Origin: Dehalococcoidia bacterium
GTDB lineage: Bacteria; Chloroflexota; Dehalococcoidia; Lucifugimonadales; UBA1123
NCBI GenBank assembly: GCA_021295915.1
Contig: JAGWBK010000003.1
Location: forward strand, 1 to 64,000
DNA length: 64,000 nucleotides
Direction: 5' to 3'
Part shown: piece after piece, positions 57,910 to 64,000 of the stretch
How the letters are laid out: each line of letters begins with the position of its first letter
How positions within the stretch are numbered: the first letter of the stretch is position 1
The notes under the pieces: model-generated
The model's database searches: none
Seen by the model: only the letters and a program-made list of their open reading frames with translations
Told to the model about the DNA's origin: nothing
Program-made: the position numbers and the translations under genes

Positions 57910-58527
57910 CTACTGCAGTGGCGAGAAGCTCATCGGCAGCATCAGCTTGTTCTCCTGCACCAGCGGTGCGATGCCGCCAGGGGGAGGCCAGACGCCCTTT
58001 TCCCGAGTTTCCGTCCTGACTTGCGCTCGATGGTCGTAGCTCTCATAGGCCCACATGTGGATCCAGGTATTGAGCCCGCCCAGTTCCGAGTACCATGCCC
58101 CAACCAGCGGGGAGAACTTCTCACGTTCTTCGATGTGCTCGCCCCACTTTTCGATCACATTCGGAATGTCGCCAGGGGCGTATGTGTAGATACGCATCTC
58201 GTACACGGGTCCAAGCTTCGCCTCTCCATGATCCTTGTTGAACGGAGCCGGCAGGAAAACCTCGGACTGCATGTTATTGACGAACTCGGAAGTATTCGGA
58301 GGCCACACACCGTCTTCTACGGCCTTGGCGCGAATTTCCAGTCGCTGGTTTAAGTCTTCGTACGGCCAGACGTGAACGACCTGGTTTAGCGGTCCCGCCT
58401 CGGTATACCAGAATCCGAACAGCTCCGAGTAATTCCGGCGGCCTTCCTTGATCTTGGCTGCCGCCCGCTTCTCAAACTCCGGCACTGTTCGAGGCTTGAG
58501 GTCATAGGTCCTGAATTCGTAGATCAC
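57910..58527 (-). CDS. NIPSNAP family protein, two domains
   Basis: 205 residues, two copies of the NIPSNAP fold (a ferredoxin-like ABM barrel). Copy 1 starts MIYEFRTYDLKPRTVPEFEKRAAAKIKEGRR and has VVHVWPYEDLNQRLEIRAKA. Copy 2 starts VYEMRIYTYAPGDIPNVIEKWGEHIEEREKFSPLVGAWYSELGGLNTWIHMWAYESYDHRAQVR. The matching WYxE-GxLN...HxW-Y repeat shows internal duplication. Function is unknown; members occur near degradative genes. SD AAGGGAG precedes the start. Confidence 0.9.
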   Translation of the reverse strand: MIYEFRTYDLKPRTVPEFEKRAAAKIKEGRRNYSELFGFWYTEAGPLNQVVHVWPYEDLNQRLEIRAKAVEDGVWPPNTSEFVNNMQSEVFLPAPFNKDHGEAKLGPVYEMRIYTYAPGDIPNVIEKWGEHIEEREKFSPLVGAWYSELGGLNTWIHMWAYESYDHRAQVRTETREKGVWPPPGGIAPLVQENKLMLPMSFSPLQ

Positions 58528-58762
58528 AATACACTCCCTTGGTCGAAGTTACCGTATCAAACGGCGACTACTCGCACGTTAAAGCTGTCGAGCCAGCTCG
58601 ATTTTCACTTTCAGCCATTGCTCGCAATGTGTTGAAGATTAACACGCCCCTCTCATATTTGTGAACTGACGACGCGCTGAACATTGAGCGCACCGCGTGC
58701 CATCTCCTACGATTATCCCAACAGAAATCCGAAGACTAAAGTCCATGGAGGCGTGACACGGA

Positions 58763-59755
58763 ATGCCTGAGACCGTACTGGTAACTGGGGGGGCCGGATA
58801 CATAGGCAGCACCATCTGTTCCGCCCTGGAAGATGCGGGACACAACCCAATCATCCTGGACTCTCTCGTCAGCGGAGACACCGGAATGATTGGAAACCGG
58901 CCCTTCTACCGTGGCGACGTTTCAGACCCCAGAGTGATCGCTGAGATCTTTGCAGATCATCCTCACATCACCTGCTGTATCCACTGCGCCGCCCTCGCTA
59001 TTGTCCCCGACTCAGTAGATCGCCCACTGGACTACTACTCCAACAATGTCTCAGGCACTATCGATCTCATTAGAAGTCTCATGCACCATGGCTGCAGCAA
59101 AGTCGTCTTCAGTTCCTCGGCATCCGTCTACGATACTGCCCCTGGACCGGAGGTGACGGAAACGTCTCCCACTCGCCCCCTGAGTCCATACGCGAGGACA
59201 AAGTTGATAATGGAAATGGTGCTGGAAGACCTGGCGGAGGCATCAGGGCTTAAGGCTCTGTCGCTCAGGTACTTCAACCCCATCGGTGCAGACCCCAGGA
59301 TGAGGTCAGGGCAACGACAGCAGGTCGCATCCCAAATCATGAGCGTCCTTGTGGAAGTGGCGTCGGGCCATCGACCCGCGTTCTACGTCACTGGCACCGA
59401 GTGGCCGACCCGAGACGGGACTGGAGTAAGGGACTACGTTCACGTGTGGGACCTTGCACGGGCACACGTGGCTGCCGTCGAGAAGATCGATAAAATCTTT
59501 CCTGACGAGGGCGGCAGTGAGATCATCAACCTTGGTACCGGTACAGGAGTCACGGTGCGCGAGTTCGTACACGCATTTGAGCGTGTCCTTGGACGAAGTG
59601 TCCATACTATCGATGCGCCTCCGAGACCTGGCGACGTTGCGGGAGCATACGCAAGCATCGGGAAGGCTGAACGTCTCCTGGGCTGGCGTCCCGAGTTAAG
59701 CCTGGAAGAAGGAATTCACCACGCTCTGGAGTGGGCGGAGCGAAGCAGGGAGTGA
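58763..59755 (+). CDS. galE: UDP-glucose 4-epimerase
   Basis: 330 residues, extended short-chain dehydrogenase fold. NAD loop VTGGAGYIGSTICSALEDAGH, the DLVSGD-like ILDSLVSGD acidic end of beta-2, the catalytic SSSASVY with Ser, and YARTK with catalytic Tyr/Lys (SPYARTKLIMEM) are present, plus RYFNPIGADP. It interconverts UDP-glucose and UDP-galactose for cell-envelope polysaccharide. GalE and related UDP-sugar epimerases are hard to tell apart. GGAGG precedes the ATG at 11 bases. No linked glycosyltransferases. Confidence 0.92.
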   Translation: MPETVLVTGGAGYIGSTICSALEDAGHNPIILDSLVSGDTGMIGNRPFYRGDVSDPRVIAEIFADHPHITCCIHCAALAIVPDSVDRPLDYYSNNVSGTIDLIRSLMHHGCSKVVFSSSASVYDTAPGPEVTETSPTRPLSPYARTKLIMEMVLEDLAEASGLKALSLRYFNPIGADPRMRSGQRQQVASQIMSVLVEVASGHRPAFYVTGTEWPTRDGTGVRDYVHVWDLARAHVAAVEKIDKIFPDEGGSEIINLGTGTGVTVREFVHAFERVLGRSVHTIDAPPRPGDVAGAYASIGKAERLLGWRPELSLEEGIHHALEWAERSRE

Positions 59756-59849
59756 CCAGAAACAGGCTGTTTGAGACACTCTTCTCCACCATCGGATCCG
59801 TTGGTGAGCGAATACCCCTGGCAGGTACTTGTCTGGTGATCCCTCGTAT

Positions 59850-59878
59850 TTGAGGCAGATATGGCCCTATGCTATACT
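59850..59878 (+). promoter_or_regulatory. sigma70-type promoter of rpsB operon
   Basis: TTGAGG at 59850-59855, exactly 17 bases, then TATACT at 59873-59878. It lies 77-105 bases before the rpsB start. The leader after it begins with a GC-rich hairpin (GGGCGC TTTT GGGGCGCC region at 59884), a candidate autoregulatory element. Confidence 0.7.
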
Positions 59879-59954
59879 TTCGTGGGCGCTTTTGGGGCGC
59901 CGACGACTACGTGTGCATTCAATGAACAGCTATTGGAAGTGAAGGCGGGAGTTT

Positions 59955-60887
59955 ATGGTTCAGACCTCACCTGAAGCCCTTGTTACAAGGCCTACCCAGC
60001 CCATGGCGAATTTCCTTTCGCCGCAAGGGCCGGTGTCCATGAAAATGCTGCTTGAAGCGGGAGTCCACTTCGGCCATCAGAAGCGTCGGTGGAATCCCAA
60101 GATGAAGCAGTACATCTTCTCCCACCGGAACGGGATCCACATCATAGATCTTCAGAAGACTCTGAGAATGCTGGATACCGCCATGGAGTTTATGACCGAA
60201 ATGGTCGCGCAGGGTAACAAGGTGCTCATGGTGGGCACCAAGAAACAGGCCCAGGACTCGATCATTCACGAGGCGAACAGGTGTGGCGCGTTCCACATCA
60301 CTACCCGCTGGCTTGGCGGCACCCTCACTAATTTCAAGACTATCCAGTCCAGGATCGACTACCTTGTCCACCTTGAGCAAGAGAAGGCCAAGGGCGAGTT
60401 CACCAGGCTCACGAAGCGGGAGTCCTTGAAGCTCGAAGACACAATCAGGCGTCTCAACCGCCACCTATCTGGCATCAAGGAAATGACAGATATGCCAGGT
60501 GTCCTGTTTGTCGTGGACATTGGCAAGGAGCATATCGCGGTCGCTGAGGCTCGCAAGGTTGGCGTGCCGATCGTAGCACTGGTCGACTCCGACTGCGATC
60601 CCGACCAGATCGATTACCCAATCCCAGGAAATGATGACGCCATAAGGTCCATCCGCCTGGTTTCGGCAAAGATGGCGGAAGCAGTCATCGAGGGCCATCA
60701 TCGCAGGCTGTCGTTGGAGACTGAGGAAGTAACAAACCTGGATCCTGTCGCCGACGGCACCGAAGCAGCAACTCCAGAAGTGGAAGTGGCAGAAGCGCCG
60801 GAAGAAATTCCGGAACCGGTAGTTGAGCCCGCTCCTACACTGGCGGCCCTGGAGGCACTAGCCCGGGCCCACAACAATCCTTCTTAG
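59955..60887 (+). CDS. rpsB: 30S ribosomal protein S2
   Basis: 310 residues. S2 binds the 30S head/body junction. The core has [70 protein letters not shown] and [53 protein letters not shown]. The last 65 residues are an acidic Glu/Ala/Pro-rich tail absent in E. coli S2 (241 aa), as in several Chloroflexota. First gene of the rpsB-tsf-pyrH-frr-uppS-cdsA operon. Confidence 0.97.
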   Translation: MVQTSPEALVTRPTQPMANFLSPQGPVSMKMLLEAGVHFGHQKRRWNPKMKQYIFSHRNGIHIIDLQKTLRMLDTAMEFMTEMVAQGNKVLMVGTKKQAQDSIIHEANRCGAFHITTRWLGGTLTNFKTIQSRIDYLVHLEQEKAKGEFTRLTKRESLKLEDTIRRLNRHLSGIKEMTDMPGVLFVVDIGKEHIAVAEARKVGVPIVALVDSDCDPDQIDYPIPGNDDAIRSIRLVSAKMAEAVIEGHHRRLSLETEEVTNLDPVADGTEAATPEVEVAEAPEEIPEPVVEPAPTLAALEALARAHNNPS

Positions 60888-60903
60888 GAACAACAAGGAA
60901 GAT

Positions 60904-61407
60904 ATGGCAGTTACAGTTGACGAAATAAAAGCCCTGCGCCAGATTACAGGTGCAGGGGTGATGGACAGCAAGCGAGCGCTGGAAGAAGCCAGCGGCGACA
61001 TCAAGAAGGCGGAGGAGCTTCTAAGGCAACAGGGCATAGCATCCGCTGCCAAGAAGGCAAACCGCGCCACCAACCAGGGCCTTGTCGAATCCTACATCCA
61101 CAGCGGCGGCAGGATAGGCGCCATCGTGGAAGTGAACTGCGAGACCGACTTCGTGGCCCGAACCGAGGATTTCAAGGAGCTCGCTCACAACCTTGCGATG
61201 CAGGTTGCGGCCATGTCTCCCGCATATGTTGACGAGTCGGCAGTCCCCGAAGACGAGACTGTGGACCCCGCTCAGGACTGCTTGCTCCAACAGCCGTTCA
61301 TCAGGGACCCTGGAAAGACTGTCCAGGAGCTGGTCAACGAGACTGTAGGCAAGTTGGGTGAGAACGTGCGTGTCAGAAGGTTCACGCGTTTCTCGCTCGG
61401 TGAATAG
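60904..61407 (+). CDS. tsf: elongation factor Ts (short form)
   Basis: 167 residues versus about 283 in E. coli. EF-Ts exchanges GDP for GTP on EF-Tu. The start [55 protein letters not shown] is the conserved UBA-like domain, then [38 protein letters not shown] is the first dimerisation-core half. It lacks the second core half and coiled coil, as in other short EF-Ts. Follows rpsB by 16 bases; pyrH follows 14 bases after the stop. Confidence 0.95.
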   Translation: MAVTVDEIKALRQITGAGVMDSKRALEEASGDIKKAEELLRQQGIASAAKKANRATNQGLVESYIHSGGRIGAIVEVNCETDFVARTEDFKELAHNLAMQVAAMSPAYVDESAVPEDETVDPAQDCLLQQPFIRDPGKTVQELVNETVGKLGENVRVRRFTRFSLGE

Positions 61408-61421
61408 CTCGAGGTTGTCCC

Positions 61422-62162
61422 ATCGCCCCACGTTATAGCCGAATCCTGCTGAAACTCAGCGGGGAGTCTCTACAAGGCGAGAGAGGATTCGGGGTAGACC
61501 CGTCTGCCGTCGAATACATGGCTGGGGAGATCAGGTCCGTACTTGAACTCGGTGTAGAGATGGGAGTCGTCGTCGGAGGGGGCAACATCTGGCGAGGTAC
61601 TCAGGCCGAACTCGACGGCATGGATCGCGCAACGGCTGACTATGCCGGCATGCTGGCCACTATCATCAGCGCGCTGGCCCTGCAGGACACTCTCGAACGC
61701 AAATTTGGCCTGGTCACACGCACCCAAAGCGCAATTAACGTATCGCAGGTCGCCGAGCCGTACATCCGCCGCCGCGCTATCAGGCACCTCGAAAAGGGCC
61801 GCATCGTTCTGTTCGCCGCGGGCACTGGCAATCCCTTCGTGACTACGGACACGGGCGCCGCACTCCGGGCCATTGAGATTGGTGCTGACGTGCTATTGAT
61901 GGCCAAGCACAACGTGGACGGCGTGTATGAGGCCGATCCTCTGACAAATCCAGGCGCAAAGAAGATTGAGCACCTGACCTATCTCCAGGCACTCGAAAAG
62001 AGGCTGCGTGTGATGGACACTACTGCGCTCTCTCTGTGTATGGACAACGACCTGCCAATAATAGTGTTTGATCTCTTCAAGGAAGGTAACCTGCTGAAGT
62101 TGGTCAGTGGGGAATCTCTCGGCTCAGTCGTCTCTTCTCTGGAACGCGCCAGTTCAGTCTGA
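61422..62162 (+). CDS. pyrH: UMP kinase, apparent ATC start
   Basis: About 246 residues from ATC 61422. PyrH phosphorylates UMP to UDP. The N-terminus reads [36 protein letters not shown], the exact UMP kinase start (KLSGE phosphate loop), then [12 protein letters not shown] and [26 protein letters not shown]. From the in-frame TGA at 61401 to ATG 61518 there is no ATG, GTG or TTG, and ATG 61518 lies after the KLSGE loop. ATC 61422 is seven bases from GAGG (61411-61414) and gives the normal length. It follows tsf in the operon. Confidence 0.92.
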   Translation: MAPRYSRILLKLSGESLQGERGFGVDPSAVEYMAGEIRSVLELGVEMGVVVGGGNIWRGTQAELDGMDRATADYAGMLATIISALALQDTLERKFGLVTRTQSAINVSQVAEPYIRRRAIRHLEKGRIVLFAAGTGNPFVTTDTGAALRAIEIGADVLLMAKHNVDGVYEADPLTNPGAKKIEHLTYLQALEKRLRVMDTTALSLCMDNDLPIIVFDLFKEGNLLKLVSGESLGSVVSSLERASSV

Positions 62163-62229
62163 TTTCCCACATCTTGCTGGCGGTCGTTTATACTTGACCT
62201 AACCATTCCAATGTCGGAGGTCAAAGCAC

Positions 62230-62793
62230 ATGCCAGACGTTGACGAAATCCTCGACGATACCACTACTAGAATGGAAAAGTCGGTATCCGCCCTGGAGAG
62301 AGAGCTTGGGAGTATCAGGACAGGCAGAGCGTCTCCCAGGCTTGTCGAAAACCTCCTCGTAGATTACTACGGCGTCCCGACACCTCTCAATCAGATTGCC
62401 TCTATTACCGTCCCAGAGGCGCGATTACTCATGATTCAGCCATGGGACAAGTCAGCTGTGAAAGAGGTAGAGAAGTCGGTCATGAAGTCCGACCTGGGAC
62501 TGATGCCTAATAGCGACGGTACCGTCATCCGACTCTCCATTCCTCAATTGACCGAGGACCGCAGACGTGACTTGGTCAGAATGGTCGGCCGAAAGGTCGA
62601 AGATGGGCACGTTGCGGTCCGCAACATTCGCAGGTCCGGTGTTGAAAGCTTCCGCACGATGGAGCGTGACAAGGACCTGTCTCAGGACGAGTCCCGCAGG
62701 GCGCAGAGCGATCTGCAGGAGTTGACCGACCTCTACATCGGTCAGATGGACGAGATGAGGCAGGACAAGGAGCAGGAGGTAATGGAAGTTTGA
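62230..62793 (+). CDS. frr: ribosome recycling factor
   Basis: 187 residues, the usual length. RRF splits the post-termination ribosome with EF-G. The sequence has DTTTRMEKSVSALERELGSIRTGRASPRLVENLLVDYYGVPTPLNQIASITVPEARLLMIQPWDKSAVKEVEKSV and SDLGLMPNSDGTVIRLSIPQLTEDRRRDLVRMV, typical of all RRF. GGAGG precedes the ATG. uppS begins inside its stop codon (TTGA overlap). Confidence 0.97.
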   Translation: MPDVDEILDDTTTRMEKSVSALERELGSIRTGRASPRLVENLLVDYYGVPTPLNQIASITVPEARLLMIQPWDKSAVKEVEKSVMKSDLGLMPNSDGTVIRLSIPQLTEDRRRDLVRMVGRKVEDGHVAVRNIRRSGVESFRTMERDKDLSQDESRRAQSDLQELTDLYIGQMDEMRQDKEQEVMEV

Positions 62794-63536
62794 CGCTTCC
62801 GGCATCCGCCCCGGTCTCCGGTTCGGAAGTTTCTCCTCTTCCCGGCAAGGCACCCAATCACGTTGCCATCATCATGGATGGAAATGGGCGCTGGGCTGTC
62901 ACACGTGGGCTGTCTCGCTCTGAGGGACACCGAGCTGGTACCGAAAACGTAAGACGAACAATAGAGGCGTTTGCTCAGGCAGGGGTCAACTACCTCACTG
63001 TGTTCGCCTTCTCCACAGAAAACTGGGAGAGGCCCGTCGGCGAAGTTGACTCTCTCATATCGATCTTCCGTGACGTAATTGGGCCAGAGTCTGAAAACCT
63101 ACACCGCCAGGGCGTGCGTATCCGTCATCTTGGAAATCTTGAAAGACTGCCAAAGGACCTGCGAGGGGCGATCGAATCCAGCATGGAGCTAACGAGTGAG
63201 AACAGCGGTCTGACTCTTTCTGTCGCTTTCAACTACGGTTCAAGGACCGAGATACTCGATGCAGTCCGACAGATGATGGCAGATGGCGTCGATCCAGTTG
63301 ACGTCACCGAGTCTTCATTCGCGTCCTATCTGTACACGTCGGACCTGCCTGACCCTGATCTCATCATCAGGACTGCAGGAGAGATGCGCCTGTCCAACTT
63401 CCTGCTGTGGCAAGCCGCTTATGCGGAGTTCTACAGCACGGCCGCACTGTGGCCGGACTTTGACGAGGTCGAGGTGCAAAAGGCCCTGGACGCCTACAGT
63501 CGACGGAGTCGCAAATTCGGACGTCTTGAGGACTAG
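62790..63536 (+). CDS. uppS: undecaprenyl diphosphate synthase
   Basis: 248 residues starting at TTG 62790, overlapping the frr TGA, ten bases after AGGAGG. It makes the C55 lipid carrier for peptidoglycan and other wall polymers. Motif HVAIIMDGNGRWAVTRGLSRSEGHRAGTENVRR holds the catalytic aspartate and the diphosphate site; YLTVFAFSTENWERP, AFNYGSRTEILDAVRQ and DLIIRTAGEMRLSNFLLWQAAYAEFY are the other conserved regions. The RTAGEMRLSNF form replaces the usual RTSGEQRISNF. Confidence 0.95.
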   Translation: MTLPASAPVSGSEVSPLPGKAPNHVAIIMDGNGRWAVTRGLSRSEGHRAGTENVRRTIEAFAQAGVNYLTVFAFSTENWERPVGEVDSLISIFRDVIGPESENLHRQGVRIRHLGNLERLPKDLRGAIESSMELTSENSGLTLSVAFNYGSRTEILDAVRQMMADGVDPVDVTESSFASYLYTSDLPDPDLIIRTAGEMRLSNFLLWQAAYAEFYSTAALWPDFDEVEVQKALDAYSRRSRKFGRLED

Positions 63537-63572
63537 TCCCAGCCTGCGGGCGACCTGAGACAGGGGCGAGCC

Positions 63573-64000
63573 TTGCTCCCACGCATCGTAACCGCACTTG
63601 TCGGCCTTCCAGTCCTGATTGGCATAGTATGGGTAGGCGGATACGCCCTGGTGGCGCTCGCCTCTGCCGCAGCAGCCATTGCAGCCTGGGAACTGTGCCG
63701 GATGGCTGACTCCTGGGAGCAGCGCGCATTTGTCCTCCCCGCTGTGGCACTCACTGCCGCTCTTGCCGCTTCTGGGTACGGGGTCGCCATTGCCGACGGT
63801 CCGTTAGCCTACAACCTGCTCGTACCCGCGGGTGCCCTGGGAGCAGCGCTGACGTTGCTCCTGCTTGACCAGCGCCGTCAGTCTCTCCTCGCGACCATTC
63901 TGGTAACTGCATGCATAGTGGTCTTCGTCGGTGGGGCTCTGTTCAATGCTTCACTCTTCGCCGGGCATTCCGATGGCGGAGACCTGGTACTCTTCGTCCT
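63573..64000 (+). CDS. cdsA: phosphatidate cytidylyltransferase (partial, N-terminal part)
   Basis: Open from TTG 63573 to the window end, about 142 residues, so the 3' part is missing. It starts LPRIVTALVGLPVLIGIVWVGGYALVALASAAAAIAAWELC, the hydrophobic opening of CdsA, and continues with further membrane helices. The catalytic signature near the C-terminus lies beyond the window. It follows uppS by 36 bases in the standard order frr-uppS-cdsA, which supports the call. CdsA makes CDP-diacylglycerol for phospholipid synthesis. Confidence 0.88.
   Translation, partial: MLPRIVTALVGLPVLIGIVWVGGYALVALASAAAAIAAWELCRMADSWEQRAFVLPAVALTAALAASGYGVAIADGPLAYNLLVPAGALGAALTLLLLDQRRQSLLATILVTACIVVFVGGALFNASLFAGHSDGGDLVLFV

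Overview
The window is a gene-dense chromosomal segment with no rRNA or tRNA genes, no insertion sequences and no CRISPR array that I could see. Gene content suggests a free-living member of the Chloroflexota, perhaps a Dehalococcoidia/SAR202-like lineage. This is an inference from coenzyme F420 genes (cofC, cofD and an LLM-type oxidoreductase), CaiB/BaiF CoA-transferases, a separate etfBA pair, a very short EF-Ts, small desulforedoxin-like proteins and frequent TTG/GTG starts. No taxonomic marker was compared with a database.

Layout. 1-9.4 kb: BrkB-family membrane protein, CoA-binding protein, enoyl-CoA hydratase, thiL, an acyl-CoA ligase, a serine beta-lactamase-like hydrolase and pncB. 9.4-16 kb: a carboxymuconolactone decarboxylase-like protein, a single and a tandem CaiB/BaiF CoA-transferase, an MFS exporter and tenA. 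16-25 kb: glpK, a rubredoxin-metallo-beta-lactamase fusion, a MoxR/Mg-chelatase-like AAA+ protein, nth, a HEAT-repeat protein, an NAD-kinase-like protein and a gamma-glutamyltransferase. 25-29 kb: an EVE/TPR pair, a histidine kinase with its receiver, and a cytidylate-kinase-like protein. 29.6-33 kb: a cobalamin ABC transporter (btuF-btuC-btuD, minus strand) behind a cobalamin riboswitch and an intrinsic terminator.

33-44 kb holds information processing and F420 genes: gyrB, a cysteine synthase homologue, ligA, the cofD-cofC-oxidoreductase operon, recF, a sirtuin, a WD40 protein and a methyltransferase. 44.8-47.4 kb has two small uncharacterised genes, then etfB-etfA. 47.4-48 kb is the only long stretch without a convincing gene. 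48-54.5 kb holds a zinc-ribbon protein, a MetF-like protein, two tiny desulforedoxin-like proteins, lipA, a yeast-type cytosine deaminase, a cyclophilin-like protein, a histidine kinase and an RNA uracil methyltransferase. 54.5-58.5 kb is maf-tatA/B-tatC, a second tatA, an HtrA protease and a NIPSNAP protein. 58.7-64 kb holds galE and then the classic rpsB-tsf-pyrH-frr-uppS-cdsA operon, with cdsA cut by the window edge.

The most unusual observation is that recF and pyrH, two unrelated universal genes, both lack any ATG/GTG/TTG codon at the start expected from conservation. Both instead have an ATC codon exactly seven bases after a GAGG Shine-Dalgarno sequence. This points to AUC initiation, and standard gene callers would truncate both proteins.
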